A stretch of 64,000 nucleotides of DNA from Conus ventricosus (taxonomy: Eukaryota > Mollusca > Gastropoda > Neogastropoda > Conidae), in NCBI GenBank assembly GCA_018398815.1, contig CM031607.1:84970042-85034041 (forward strand). The letters run 5' to 3'. The position numbers and the translations under genes were made by a program. Below, piece after piece: positions 10,370-22,981 of this stretch. A model generated the notes under the pieces. That model saw only the letters and a list, made by a program, of their open reading frames with translations. It did no database searches and had not been told where the DNA came from. Position 1 is the stretch's first letter; each line of letters starts with the position of its first letter.

Positions 10370-11015
10370 ATGGATTCTTTTCAAGATGGTGGACAGCAAA
10401 ATACAAAGTCGGAACGCAATGAATATCCACCGATGGAAAGATCGCATGTGAACGCTGAAGTCAATAGTTTTACAAATTCCTCCGGAGAAGGTGCAGGAGC
10501 CCTGATAATTTTTCAAAATTATCAGACGGGATTCAGCCGAACACTGTACAAAACTACGCTGGATATAACAGAAGCAATTACGGCATGGGAGACCAACATG
10601 GCGGAGCAATGTCGTCCAGTGTTGACTACAACAATCAAAACTCGCAGTTTTCTGGGCAATTTTCGCAGACACCGATGCGGTCACCATACCCAGGTATACC
10701 TAAATCCAGTATGTCTCCAGGACGACCTGGAATGATGCCTTCAGGAATGGGAATGATGCCTGGATCGTACAATTCACAAAGAATGATGTCAAGCAATCAA
10801 GGTGGACCAACCCCAACTCTAAACCAGCTGCTTCAGACCCCAAATCCTGGGCAGAGATTTCAAGGAAACTATGGTGATTTCTCAAGTAGTCAGGGAAAGG
10901 GTGGAGAGATGGAGGTGGACCAACTTATCCTGTGCCTCAGCAGGGATGGAATGGAAATCCACGCGCTATGGGGCCTTATCCACCTAGTTCCATGCCAGGA
11001 ACCTACAGAAGTCAG
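10370..11015 (+). CDS. ARID1: ARID1 exon 1: N-terminus with LNQLL motif
   Basis: First coding exon. Two in-frame ATGs are possible: 10346 (poor context, directly after a TGA) and 10370 (A at -3, G at +4), and I choose 10370. The protein begins MDSFQDGGQQ and is rich in Asn, Ser, Gly, Met and Gln. The diagnostic block is GGPTPTLNQLLQTPNPG, which matches the PTPTLNQLL of vertebrate ARID1A/B and contains an LxxLL-type nuclear-receptor-box motif. The frame breaks twice. At about 10500 a GCCC run needs one more base to pass from GEGAGA to PDNFSKLSDG. Between 10891 and 10910 one more base is needed to pass from SSSQGKGG to GGPTYPVPQQ. The exon ends PGTYRSQ at a consensus donor (CAG|GTAAGT), phase 0 in the last frame, which matches exon 2. 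Confidence 0.88.
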
Positions 11016-13587
11016 GTAAGTCATTGATTGTGTTGTGATGGAGAGCTCTTTATATGGATTTACTCCCATAAGTGAAGAGAACTGTTGATGTAAAGAATTT
11101 GCATGAATAATTCAGAAAGATGCTTTGTCAGTATGTTATTTTCTATTAACAGGGTAAATTGCAGCAGTTAAAACAAAAAAAAATATTGTGCACGGGGATG
11201 TACACACATGCAACGCATGTGCGCATGCACACAACATGCGCATGCATGCACACATCACATGCACACACAGGCACACATACCCACATTATACATGTATCAT
11301 CGAAAGTGCATTGAGTGATCAATCTGTTTCACTGCTTTACTAACAGAACACACATAATGATTTTCTCACTTACACATGTGCACATACACTCGTGGCTGAT
11401 ATAATCAGTTTGATTCTGCCACAGTACCTGTTATGATGGTTAACCATTGAATGAAGGAAACTTGACCAGCACCAACCAGCCATCTGATGTGAAACCTTCC
11501 ATTATGCTAAGGATAAGAATATTGTGGAAAACATAGATGTATGTATTAACTGGAAAACTATAGGCTCTAGTTAACATTTAAACATGATATAAAGATAAGC
11601 ATATTTTCCCCTTGAAAAGATGTCACTTTGCACTGTAAAAGCACCATATGTGTGTGTGTGTGTGTGTGTGTGTCTGTCTGTCTGTCTGTCTGTTGCTTTG
11701 TTTGGACACCTTCCTCTTGGATACACACAGATCTAACAGTCAAATCTCATGGTCAGTATCAGCCCAAACCCTTATTTTCTCTCTCTGAATTGTTTTATAA
11801 CTTGGTGTTTGAATAATGTTTTAAACTGACATTTGTGATCAGCAAGGGCAAGTTTTATATTTGGTGATATATCTTTCAATTTTATCTGTCCAACTCCATG
11901 TTAACAAAAGTTTAAAAACTTCCCCGTTCATTGCACAAGGTTTGAATTACTAATCAAAGAGTCTGGTCAGTGTTTGCATATCAAATATATATATATAATA
12001 TACATACACATATATATATTTGGGAAAAAATATTGGAAAAAAAACTTGTTCGAGACGAGTTGTTTGTTTTTTTTAGTATGTGCAGTCAGTAGCATATTAT
12101 CAAAGAGTGGGTGAGTGTTTTCATATATAGCAAATGTGCATATATGTACAGATACGTGCAGTCAGCAGCAGCAAATAACAACCACATACAATTTATTCAA
12201 GCAGAATTTTTTTTTAAGATCAGTAAGGTTTGCACAATTACGTGGTGAGGCAAAGTCACACTGAGCTGATCGCCAATTCAGCACTGTGTTCACTGTATAG
12301 CATGTGGTGTTTTATATTTCATCATTGTTTCATCCATAGAAACATTCTTTTCTCCAAAATGTTGCTGCACATGTCGGACAGTGATTGCCTGCACTTAAGT
12401 TGTGATTGCCAAAAGTAAGTTGAGCTGGACTGGAAACAACAGATGGTGCATATGAATGATGTTCAAGCCTGGGCATGAAGATATTTTCAGTGTTACCAAA
12501 GATGCACGTATATGAGCATGCATTAAGCACAAATGTTCAACTATGATGTATGAAAATATGACAAATTGACACACATTATTTTTCCAATTGAATATGGTGG
12601 CTTGTTACTAATGTTAGTCCTAGTATAAACAATAGACATGTATGTCTTGGCAGAGAATGAAAAAAAGAGGTCCATGCTTGTTCTCTCGCCGTAGTCACAC
12701 ATTCTCTGCTACAATCTTTGCTGCAAGTGTGTGCAATAGGCATAACAGATGACAGAACAGGAACCACCCACAGTTATTTCTCTTGTTAGGTGATGTGCGC
12801 ACACAGATGCACAAATTGTGCTGCTACAGGGTACAGGAAAACAAGAAACCTGTGAACGAGCCAACTATACTGTCAGCTGTATCTGGTTCAGTTAGTAAAC
12901 ACACTTCTGAAAGACATTTAAAGGAGAACACGTAGTTAGAATAGAGCTATAGTGGAACATGACACGCCTTCCAACCCCCTCCTCCATCTGCTTGCGCAAA
13001 AACGTGTTGACCCTCAGAATTTTTTTTATCATAAAGTGACTTGTAAATATTTTACTAGTCAAAGGATCACAATGATCCTAACATTGAAGAAAAAGAAACA
13101 CCCGAAGGTGCTGGGGAGGACCCAGAGAAGCACTGTCTTCGCCTGCCTTTAGAGCAGTCCTGTACCACCCTTGGAGGCCTGCGCTGTGTTGACGATGGGT
13201 ACAGGCACGCACAGGATACTCCATTAAGATATCAAGGGACATAACTGCTCCTGAACAGAGGTAAATTAGACTACAGGATGCAGCTCATAACAGCCTTAAA
13301 GTAGCATCCCCATGGGTGTACCAGCCCGTATTTCATGACTGCAGAGCCCACCGGCGAAAAACACCACCCTCCAGCTGCCGAGCACACCCCACAGACCCAA
13401 CCACCCCTGCCCACGGACAGACGAAGACAGCCCCACTCCAGACACAGCCAAGCTTTCGCCATACGGTCTTATGTGCCCTCAAGAGAGAATCCAGTGGGAA
13501 TACTGATTCTTAGCAATTCTTCCACAAAGTTCCAGTTGACTTATCACTTGAATTAAAACTGTGGCAATTCAGCTGGGAGAAGGTTAG

Positions 13588-13785
13588 AAAGAATCACTAC
13601 ATCATTTGATGCGGGCTCTTGGACTGCTTGATGTCATCCAATTGGCTGGCTAGAAAGAATCACTACATCATTTGATGCGGGCTCTTGGACTGCTTGATGT
13701 CATCCAATTGGCTGGCTAGGAAGAATCACTACATCATTTGATGCGGGCTCTTGGACTGCTTGATGTCATCCAATTGGCCTTCTTT
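13588..13785. repeat. 66-bp tandem triplication
   Basis: Three nearly identical consecutive copies of a 66-bp unit beginning AAGAATCACTACATCATTTG, starting at 13588, 13654 and 13720. The high identity shows a recent duplication. Confidence 0.95.
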
Positions 13786-14185
13786 TCTCATTGGAGCGCA
13801 ATTCAAAAAGTAAAGCTGTGTGTTCAAACATTGAATGAAATGTTGCCACCCTTGCTACGGAGCGCATGCCTGCTTCTCAACATATTCATGAATCCAGTCT
13901 TAAGTTGGAAGAGCCTCTTGTCAGCCACATGGTGTTGAGAAGATTGATTCACTGTCTTCTAGTTCCAAGTCTGTGCAGTTTCTTTCCAGGTGATGGTTAG
14001 AATTAGCTTGTTTGTAATGAAGCACTGACCTTTTTACTCTCTGTTTTTGCTCAGTAATGACTCCCAGTGTTGCGTTGTGCATTAGTTTTATCTGTTACTC
14101 GCCAGATAATAATGTCGCTCATCAGTTATCACCAATGTCTTCATGTCGGTTTTGTAAAGTATAAAAAAGAAATTTTGCGTGATCG

Positions 14186-14285
14186 TGCTACTTATGTTCA
14201 AAAGCAGTTAAGGAGGATCGAACCCCCAGCATGGTTCCAGGAATCAGTAAAACCAAAAATCCAGTGCTACTGACTATCCACTTTC
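14186..14285 (-). mobile_element. Possible tRNA-like retroposon head
   Basis: On the minus strand this reads GTGGATAGTCAGTAGCAC (A-box-like) and, about 50 bases later, GGGGTTCGATCC (B-box-like), the spacing of a class II tRNA or a SINE head. Stems are imperfect. No second copy was found in the window. Confidence 0.3.
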
Positions 14286-14880
14286 CCGCCTCCAGCATTC
14301 AGTTGAACAAAAAATTAGATGTGTACAAAGTATGGTGGCCAGTATATTTGTTGGTATTATATTTGTTGGTATAATTTCTTCATCTAACATGGGTCGTTAG
14401 GACAGGAACTTTGTATTGATTGTTTCAATTTTTTTTAAATGGAATTAAACTTTTAAACTTTAAAAAATGCTGCAGTACTCCAAAATTCCTAGCCTGATTA
14501 CCAGACTGAGACTATATTATCTGTAGTGTGACTGAGCAGCAGATTGTCTCCATAAAACGAAAAACCAATGTTTACTCACAGACCCACTGAAGAAGGAGTG
14601 TGACTGACTTGGAGATTGAACAGTTTAAACCTGAAAATAATTGGATACATTTTTGGACCTCATCTTGATCAAAAGACGGATTTAAACGAGGGCCATTAGG
14701 ATAATGTGTGTCCAATGCCAGAATCCAAGCAACATTCCTCATAACTTCCAAGTCTTGGTATATCTCAGAATCAAGACATGAAAAGACTAGTTGTCTCAGA
14801 CCTAGTGAACAGGAATATTATTATAATTCAGAAAAAAAAAAATCTCCCTTTTGCTGGTTTTAGCAGAATCTGCTTTGATT

Positions 14881-14906
14881 CCCCCCCCCCCCCCCCCCCC
14901 CCCCCC
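14881..14906. repeat. Poly-C tract (C26)
   Basis: Twenty-six consecutive C residues; a shorter C run follows after one A. Confidence 0.97.
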
Positions 14907-15311
14907 ACCCGAACACTTGACTTCAAAGGAAAAGTTTTTGTCTTGTAAAGCGTGTTGTGAGTCCAGCCAACTTAGTAAGCAAATTTGAAACATCTACCCA
15001 GATCACGTGTGACCCACAGTGATTCATGCAAGTGAGGTTGCATGAAACCTGGACAGCAGCAGAAAAGTCATGAGTGCTTTTGTCTGAACAGTCGAAGATG
15101 GCTGAGCTCTGCACTGCCTGTATTTACTTATATAAATGTCATTAAGGATGTGATTTATCATTTTATGTAACAGAAGTGTTGAGTGATGGATAGGGACTAC
15201 CATGGTTCAGTTTGGGGATGGAATTAAAAAGAAAAGAAAAAAAAATGAAAAAGCCCTTCTTTTTAATCCAGATTGATGTGTAATCTGTCGGGGGATCCAG
15301 TTCCATTTTGA

Positions 15312-15766
15312 TGAAGTGTGTGACTGGACTGTGATTCTGTGATTGCCAAACTGCAAATTGCAGACTGTGATTCTGTGATTGCCAAACTGCAGTATTACAG
15401 TCTGTGATTCTGTGATTGCCAAACTGCAATATTGCAGTCTGTGATTCTGTGATTGCCAAACTGCAATATTGCTGCAGTCTGTGATTCTGTGATTGCCAAA
15501 CTGCAGTATTGCAGTCTGTGATTCTGTGATTGCCAAACTGCAGTATTGCAGACTGTGATTCTGTGATTGCCCAACTATAGTATTGCAGTCTGTATGTAGT
15601 GTGATAGCCAAACTGCATTATTGCAATTTGTGATTCTGTGATTGCCAAACTGCAATATTGCAATCTGTGATTCTGTGATTGCCAAACTGCAGTATTGCAG
15701 TCTGTGATTCTGTGATTGCCAAACTGCAATATTGCAGTCTGTAGTGTGATAGCCAAACTGCATAGC
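15312..15766. repeat. 37-bp minisatellite with palindromic core, about 12 copies
   Basis: The unit is about 37 bp and contains GTGATTGCCAAACTGCAGTA followed by TTGCAGTCTGTGATTCT. The core CTGCAGTATTGCAG is nearly self-complementary, so each unit could form a small hairpin. The long minus-strand Gln/Ile/Thr-rich frames are repeat artefacts. Confidence 0.95.
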
Positions 15767-16724
15767 GCATTATTGCGTCAGTCACCCTGCTGTCTGGTAG
15801 AGGATGGTCAGCTCATGCTAGGAGGTATTGAGATGGCATTTTGTACATGTGCAAATGACCTTGATTGTGATTCTCTTTTTTTGTCATTGGCATGGATACA
15901 TTGGCTCACACCATGTGGCCATACAATAGAGTGTAAATCTGCGCCTTTTATACATCACACAAGGCATTCCAGTACATTGTTACAATGTGTGACTGGGACT
16001 TGAATCTAGAGACATTTATGAATGAGTGTTTAGCTTAGGCTGTGTGTGACCACAGTGCACTTTTATAATGCAGATCATGTTCTGTGTATATCGGGATGAA
16101 AATCAAGACAGCAGACCTGTTCCGGTGTGAGTAATTGATCTTGTTTGACGTATGTGACTGTGCTCTGTCTCACAACTACTGAATTAAAAACTACTGTACA
16201 CCTGTTCAATTCAACTGAAAGCAGCCAAACATATATGTGCAGATACAGTACACTGGTAGAAGAGGGAAAATACAAGAGATTTACAAACACTTTCAGCAGT
16301 TACGCACATCGATGATCATTATAAGGCAGCTGCATCCACAAATGTCTAATAATGGTGTTTATTTTGATACATCAGTGTGCCAGTGTTTTAATGAATTTTT
16401 GCCATGCATACAGGATGGATGGTTCACTTGTCTGAGTGATACGAAGGAAAAACAGTGTTGCTGTTGTTGCTTCATTCAACATTAACATTAGAGGAAGCTA
16501 GGGCAGACCAAAATACAAGAGCCTGTACCTAAAGTGCACATGCGATATCCTGTTGTTCGTAGAGAACATTGAAGAAAATAAACGCAAAATCTTAACATGT
16601 CACTGTATAGGGAATTTTAGGATGTATTTTGTTGTTGTTGTTGTATTACTTCTTAACATATTTTCACAGCTTCACGTTTTTGAAACAGAAGATTCGTTTG
16701 TGTTCTCGTGTTTACACACATGCC

Positions 16725-16790
16725 CATGCGCGCGTGCGCGCACGCACGCACGCACACGCACACACACACACACACACACACAGAGCCTCA
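16725..16790. repeat. (CG)/(CA)n microsatellite
   Basis: GCGC-rich start followed by a run of CA dinucleotides; a second (CT)n(CA)n block lies at 17058-17150. Confidence 0.9.
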
Positions 16791-17797
16791 AATACACACA
16801 CATGTGCACACATAGTCTTTGTCTCTTTCAATTTATACACATGAGCCAGCGCACAGTCAGGATGTATTATTCCAGTGATTTAACGTAAGGGTCTAGGTTG
16901 TCATCAGTCACTGATGCGTATGTGTATTGAAATGAACCATCATGACAGCAACATGGATGATCACCAGCTCCATTGTATTCTATATTGATTTTTCAGAAGC
17001 TCGGTCATGCGAGGCACACATGCACAAAAACATGCATGTGGAAATGCACACACACATTCTCTCTCTTTCTTGCTCTCTCTCTCTCTCTCTCACACACACA
17101 TGCGCACACAAACACATGCATGCGCATGCACACACACATACACTCTCTTGCACACCTTATGCTTCACTGTTAGTGTCACAAAAGTCACTGGATGCAAGAC
17201 AAAATTTGATAGTCCATGTACACAAGATCATAAAGTACACACTCTGAAAATAGTACTCCATGCTCTCATGACAAGTGTGTACTCTGAAGAAAGTGGGAAG
17301 AGCATGTACTGATGATGTTCACATTTACTTTGAGGCTATCAACATTCTACTTGGTGTGCATGCTTACACAACTCAAAGTGGCCGATTGGTTCTAAAAAGA
17401 ACTTTAATTTTAAATGATGTGTACAATGATGAACCAATAATGAATCCTGTAATCTTTTTTTTGTGGGGGGAGGGGGAGGGCAGGTTCATTGCCTCTAGAC
17501 TTAGTTGGTTTAGTTCTACAATGTGTTCAAGTGATTGTATTAGTGCATACTTAATTTTTGACAAAGTGAAATTGAATGTGTTTAAGTGCATACTTTATTT
17601 GATTTGGGGGAAACTGAAGCTGAAAGTTTTTTTTAGTTTTTTTAATCAGCTATGCACAGTAATTAGAAACAGCTGTCAGCTTGAAAAATAACATTAACAA
17701 CAATAACATGTACATGTTATGAAAACTTCCTAGGAGTTACTCTTTTTGGCCAGTGATGTATCATGGGGAGTAATAAGGACTTTCTTTAGTTTTTATG

Positions 17798-17867
17798 TGA
17801 CAGCCCTGATATGGCCATTTGCGGTCGGCTGGGCTATAAAGTATAAGCAACATTATCTTATCTTATC
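17798..17867 (+). repeat. Dispersed repeat family C, 3' end copy 1
   Basis: This copy reads GACAGCCCTGATATGGCC, then GTCGGCTGGGCTATAAAG, then CAACATTATC followed by a (TTATC)n tail. The same end sequence occurs at 23737-23796 in the same orientation and, inverted, at 20660-20845 and 35745-35935. A unique end followed by a short simple tail is typical of a non-LTR-type 3' end. Confidence 0.7.
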
Positions 17868-18548
17868 TTTAGTTTTTATGTGGTAAAATCACGCAAGAAA
17901 GTTGATACTTTTTAATCAGGGAAAGTACTTCTCTGAAGACTCTTGACGTGAGTTTATTTTCAGTGAATGATATTGCCAGTGCATCACTATGTCTTTGAAA
18001 GGTTAGCCCTGCAATGGCCCCATGGTGGTTGTTGTTGTTGTTGTTGTCGTACCCTGGCTAAAAGACTCCAGGGATCATCCAAACAGCCGAAGTACTTGAA
18101 CACTATGGTACAAATGCATCAGCTGGGGATGAGAACATTACGTGTGTGACCGTTTTTGATTACCCCGCCACATGGGCAGCCACACTCCGACTTCGGGGGA
18201 TTTTAGAGACTGATAATGTTATGCTAGGAGCTTGTCACAACTGAAGACAATCCCCGCATAACTATGCAGAGCATAACAACATTTTGATGTAGCCTTGGTG
18301 TTCTAGCCTATGTCAATTAGCCTGACACAGCCTTAAGCCAAGGCAGAGCCCCATGGTGGTCAGATGTGCATTGCACAACATGCACTGACCTTGAAACTGT
18401 GAAAGGTGAGGATGCGCTGTTGTAGTAGTGGAGTGCCCTCATTTCCCTGTGGTCAGAGGATATCTTTGAAAGAGTCTGTGAAGCCAAGAAAAGGCCTTTT
18501 AACGTGCCAGGAAGGGTTAGAAATCCACAGTTGCTGTGGACGTTGTGC

Positions 18549-18613
<65 letters not shown>
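18549..18613. repeat. (CA)n microsatellite
   Basis: About 32 uninterrupted CA dinucleotides. Confidence 0.97.
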
Positions 18614-18615
<2 letters not shown>

Positions 18616-18616
18616 C

Positions 18617-18800
18617 AGCATGGGTGGAGTGGTGACATGGTGGATAGGTTGCTGTCTTTGAAAGCCAGAATATCCCAGGTCCCTGGTTCAAGTTTTGAAG
18701 TCGCATGGGACTTCATGTTTTTCTGTGGCCTTAAAGGATGGCTTGACGTGTGGTGTGGCAGTGATCGTTCTACAGGTCGTGCCTGCTGGCTCTGCTCATG
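18617..18800 (+). mobile_element. Probable tRNA-derived SINE fragment
   Basis: A plus-strand tRNA-like head contains GACATGGTGGATAGG (A-box-like), CTTTGAAAGCCAG (anticodon-arm-like) and CCTGGTTCAAGTTTTG (decayed B-box). About 100 bp of body follows. It lies directly after a (CA)n tract. No tRNA function is expected because the T arm is imperfect. Confidence 0.4.
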
Positions 18801-19299
18801 AAATGTACTGGTCAGCGAGAGGGGGAAAAAGCAAACTGCTATAACCTGGAGCCCATACCGTCCCAGAAGATCAGACACATGATGGGTGCTTATTGAGTGT
18901 AGATTGTATCTTCCAGGTCAAGCATGGGATGGGTTACAGCATTCCACAGTTACTGCATGTACACCCAATGACTTGGAGTTGGACTTTGAGAGGAGATAGG
19001 CAACAGCAAGCTGTTTGTTGAAAATGGAGTTCTGAGATTTACCTGGTCAGACAGCAGCAAGAATGTTGCCGATGTCTTTTGGGGCCTGTATCCTCCCTTC
19101 AGCCATTTGGTTATGTGAAAACAATCCTCATATGAAAACGTGTTCTGCCATGGACTCTGTGTGTGTGTGTGTGTGTGTGTTTGATGATTATACATCGGGC
19201 ACATCTGACATCAGTTAAAATTCACCAATATTTCCCTCACAGTGACACTGTCTTAGCAGTGTTCATTCTTTGATTAGGTTTGTGGGATGTGTGTGGCAA

Positions 19300-20600
19300 A
19301 GGGAGAGGGCCGGGGGTGTGTGGGTGTGGGGGGGGGGGGGGGGGGGGGGGGAGGGGGGCATACATGAGTACCATGGTTTCACCCTACTCCAGGCAGCATG
19401 CACCCAGATTTGAAGCAGGAGCAGCAGGCACCTGTCAAACCGTGTCAACATGCCGTCACTTGATGGCGCAGCAGGAACAGGGTCATCACCAGCAATCGGT
19501 TCCTGGCATCGCCACACTGCACACATTGTCTCAGATTAATGTCGTCCAATGCGTCCCTAAAATAGAAAAGCGGCACAATTACCGCCGCCTTGCATCAAAG
19601 GGACTATTATCACCCCCGCTCTCCACCCTCCTCCCTTCTCCCCCATACCCCCCCCCCCCCCCCCACCGCGTCTGGCTCCCTCCCCACCCATCTTCCACCC
19701 CCTCCCCCACGTGGAAGCCGCCGCAAACACGCGTGGTGCAACCAAAAGACAGCTGGCTAATTTCCAGTCTTGATGGCAATTGAAAGGCAGACAATCTGCT
19801 CGTGGTGCAGGGTCATTCCGTGCAGTCAACAACGCCTCTGGAATGCACGCCGCCACGCTCTGACCTTGAGTGGGGGAGTAAAGGGGACAGGAGAATGGTG
19901 GTGGGGGTGGTGGTGCGTGGGAGGCCAGGAAGAAGGGGAGGAGGAGGAAGGGGGTGGGTTTGGAGTGGTGGAAGAGGGAGGGAGGGGGGGAGGGGGCGAC
20001 AAAGCGCGCGTGTGGATTGACTTTATGGATCAGAACATAGCGTGGCGGAAAGAAAAAGCGGACAGGAGTGGTGGTGATGGTGGTGGTGGGTGGTAAGGGT
20101 GGGGGTGGGTGGGTAAGGGAAACTTTGCCTGGAGATAAATTGCCCTCAATAGAAGGCGGCGGCGGCCCGTATCTGTTACCTACCGACCCAGTTAGCAGTT
20201 CATTGACAGACAACCCTAACCTTTTCAATCGGCCGGACTTGGCAGACGCCGCAGCAATGTTGTGACGGGCTGCGCTTTCTCTTCCGGGGACACCTGCCAA
20301 GAGAAACTATAGCTGACCTGCTTGACCTCACCCCCCACCACCCGCACCCCACCCCGCCCCCACCCTCTCTTCCCCTGTACTCCTTGTCCTGGCCCCTCCA
20401 CCCTCACTCCCCACTCCCTCCAAGCCGTGACCTTGTCAGGCTGGCTAAGCAGACCGCTTGATTATCAACAGATCAGCTTATCTCTCTCGCTAACCTAAGA
20501 TGGTGGATTGAGCCTCCATATCCTGTAATGACTCAGGTGGGCTTGGTGCAGTGAGTGGGGGGAGGGGGGGGGGGGGGATGGGAATGGGGTGTGTTTACAA
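19300..20600. promoter_or_regulatory. GC-rich island bracketed by G and C tracts
   Basis: The composition changes sharply from AT-rich intron to GC-rich, low-complexity DNA. A G24 tract (19328-19351), a C run near 19651-19664, several GGTGG arrays and a G run near 20563-20577 bracket segments of normal complexity (19365-19610, 19740-19870, 20150-20310). These inner segments lack any frame resembling ARID1. A cis-regulatory element or alternative promoter is a reasonable inference; nothing proves it. Confidence 0.35.
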
Positions 20601-20659
20601 CTGAAGTAGTTAATTGTTGTCAGCTTCTAATGAATGTAGATTCTTGTTGATTAAGGAAA

Positions 20660-20845
20660 GGTAATGTTGGTTAAAGCCCAGCCGACCACGAAATGCTATA
20701 ATTATCAGGGCTGTCTCACCGTTGAAGTCAACTCACAAGTCATTTTTTAAAAAATCATTCACACAGCCCTTTAAAATACACCTAAAAACACACTGGAAAT
20801 TTTGTTAAAAAATTTTTTTTTGTAGAATCTTCGATGAAAAATATT
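20660..20845 (-). repeat. Dispersed repeat family C, copy 2 (long)
   Basis: Inverted copy: AAGCCCAGCCGACCACGAAA is the complement of the family end, followed by body sequence GTTGAAGTCAACTCACAAGT and TTAAAATACACCTAAAAACA. The body is shared with the copy at 35745-35935. Confidence 0.7.
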
Positions 20846-21239
20846 GATCTCTTTCAGAAATTCAAAGATCACATCAGGTGGGACATATTGATTGAAGATT
20901 GTTTATTGGATGCTGCATGTATAGACTGGCATGCATATGAATGAGTGGTTATAATTTACCACAACTTTCATAACATAGATGACAGTGTTTGTTCTTGAAA
21001 CTCATCAATTGACATCAAGCCATTCGTCTCGCTTTGTTTCTTTCTGCAGCTTTGTCTGACTTTGTATCTGTCTGTGTATGCCTCTCTCTCTCTCTCTCTC
21101 ATTCTCTCTCGCTCATAACTTACGCTCTTCTCACTACATAGTGACTATAAGAGTGTGCCTAGTCTATAGCATCTCTTGAATTCTTTGAATTTTTTGTTTG
21201 AATTGTTTATTCAGTTGCTGTCTCACCTTCTGTACTGTC

Positions 21240-21515
21240 AGTCAGTGTCAGTGGCACTGTCTCACCATGTTTATCCCAGATCCCACATACACAGCCACAC
21301 CCAGATCCTGTTGCAGTCCCAGCTCTGGCAGTCTGTAGTGAAGGACCAAGGGAGCAAGCAGTCAGTGACACTGTATTATATAGAAGATCATAAGGCAATC
21401 CACCGGAGGAGACACCTTGCACTTCTGCTGAGTCGTTCTGATGGTGGTGTTCAGTGGTACCTGTTCCGATTGAGCATTGGCAGGTCACCACCAACAACAA
21501 AGCCCACACCACAGA
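21240..21515. repeat. Dispersed repeat family B, copy 2
   Basis: Matches the 3050-3440 block, most clearly in GGCAATCCACCGGAGGAGAC and GGTGTTCAGTGGTACCTGTT. Unclassified element. Confidence 0.6.
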
Positions 21516-21640
21516 GTTAACTTTTTCTCAGTTGTAGCAGAGCTTCACATTGTCACAGACATCAGATGAAAAGGGTTGTATGTAATGTCACAAATTTGGA
21601 AAGACTTTACACCCACCCAACCACTTGGCCACCCACCCAG

Positions 21641-21768
<128 letters not shown>

Positions 21769-22844
21769 AATCCTCCTTATGAGTTTGGCTACAAAATCCA
21801 ACTAATCTGGAGATAATGTTTGCACAACCAGCCTTTAACAGAAATTTGGGATATGCGAACCGTCAGACATCTAGCAAGCAACAATCACAGTTGAAGGCTC
21901 GTTCCTGTTTACTGATGAAGAGGGCAGCTTCATCCTCTATTTTAAAGGTATCCAAACCTAAATTAGAGAGTGATGTCTTCAAATCCACAGGTTCATCCAG
22001 TGCAAATGATAAATGTATTGTGAAATGAAACGAAGATATTCAACAGGAATCAATGATCTGAAAATACACCGCTGGTGAAGGCGCCATTTCTACTTTAGCT
22101 TGTCAGTGGGCACCATAGGAGACAAGGGTTGCCTTCTGGTTTTGAAAGCAAGTGATCATTGTGGAAACAACATTTCAATACAAAATGAAGCTGAACAAAA
22201 TTTGAAAGTGACAGTGGCGCCCAGATGTCAAGGAAATTGAGCTAGCTAGATTTACAGTCCTTGTATGTTAAAAAAAAATGTTTGGAAAGAAAAAAAACTA
22301 ACGGAAAGAATGCTAGAAGACTTACTGGTTTTAAACATGTCAACAGACATGTTTTTGGGTGTAATTTTTATTCAGTTGCTGTACTTATTAGTTTCAGTGA
22401 CGTCAAAATGATTATTGTACTTGTAGTTCTAAGGTAGAAGTTTCACTTTGCTTGCGAACACAGGTTTGGAGGCGTGGGCGTGTTCAGTGGTGAATGTGCT
22501 TATTAAATCCCTTCTTTTTTTTTTTTTACCATTTGAAGACACACTTCAGAAATCAAGTGATTGAGTGAGGCTAATGTTAGTATGGATGATTCCACAACTG
22601 TGACGCAGACATGATGTGCTTCAGTGTATTAGAGAGTGAACCTATGGTCACTCCAACCTATGTTGGAGGGTGAAGTCTACGTACATAGAAAGCTGGTTTA
22701 GAGAGAGAGAGAGAGAGAGAATGCAAATAGTGTGTGAATGACGCACACTCTGTCATGGGAAGCCCGGTGTGTTAACAGATGGAGGTCCTGCTTCTTAATA
22801 GAAACTATTGTTTCAGTGACTGGAGTCAATGAGAATGAATGTTA

Positions 22845-22981
22845 GGGGGGGGGGGGGGGGGAGCATTGGGTGGTGTGGGGGGGGGGGGGGGTGTCTCAAT
22901 TCCTGAGCAACACTGCAAACCTGTGTGTGTCGAGCTTGATGGGAAGGAAGTTGAGTTGGGAAGGGGGGGGGGGGGGGGGGG
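22845..22981. repeat. Three poly-G tracts
   Basis: G17 at 22845-22861, about G15 at 22877-22891 and about G19 at 22963-22981, all on the same strand within 140 bp. Candidate G-quadruplex-forming DNA, and RNA in the sense transcript. Confidence 0.93.

Noticed and set aside
10205..10735. 160-codon minus-strand frame and the out-of-frame tail of the 10346 frame
   Set aside because: The minus-strand frame is a shadow of ARID1 exon 1; the tail after about 10500 is the wrong frame past the one-base gap.
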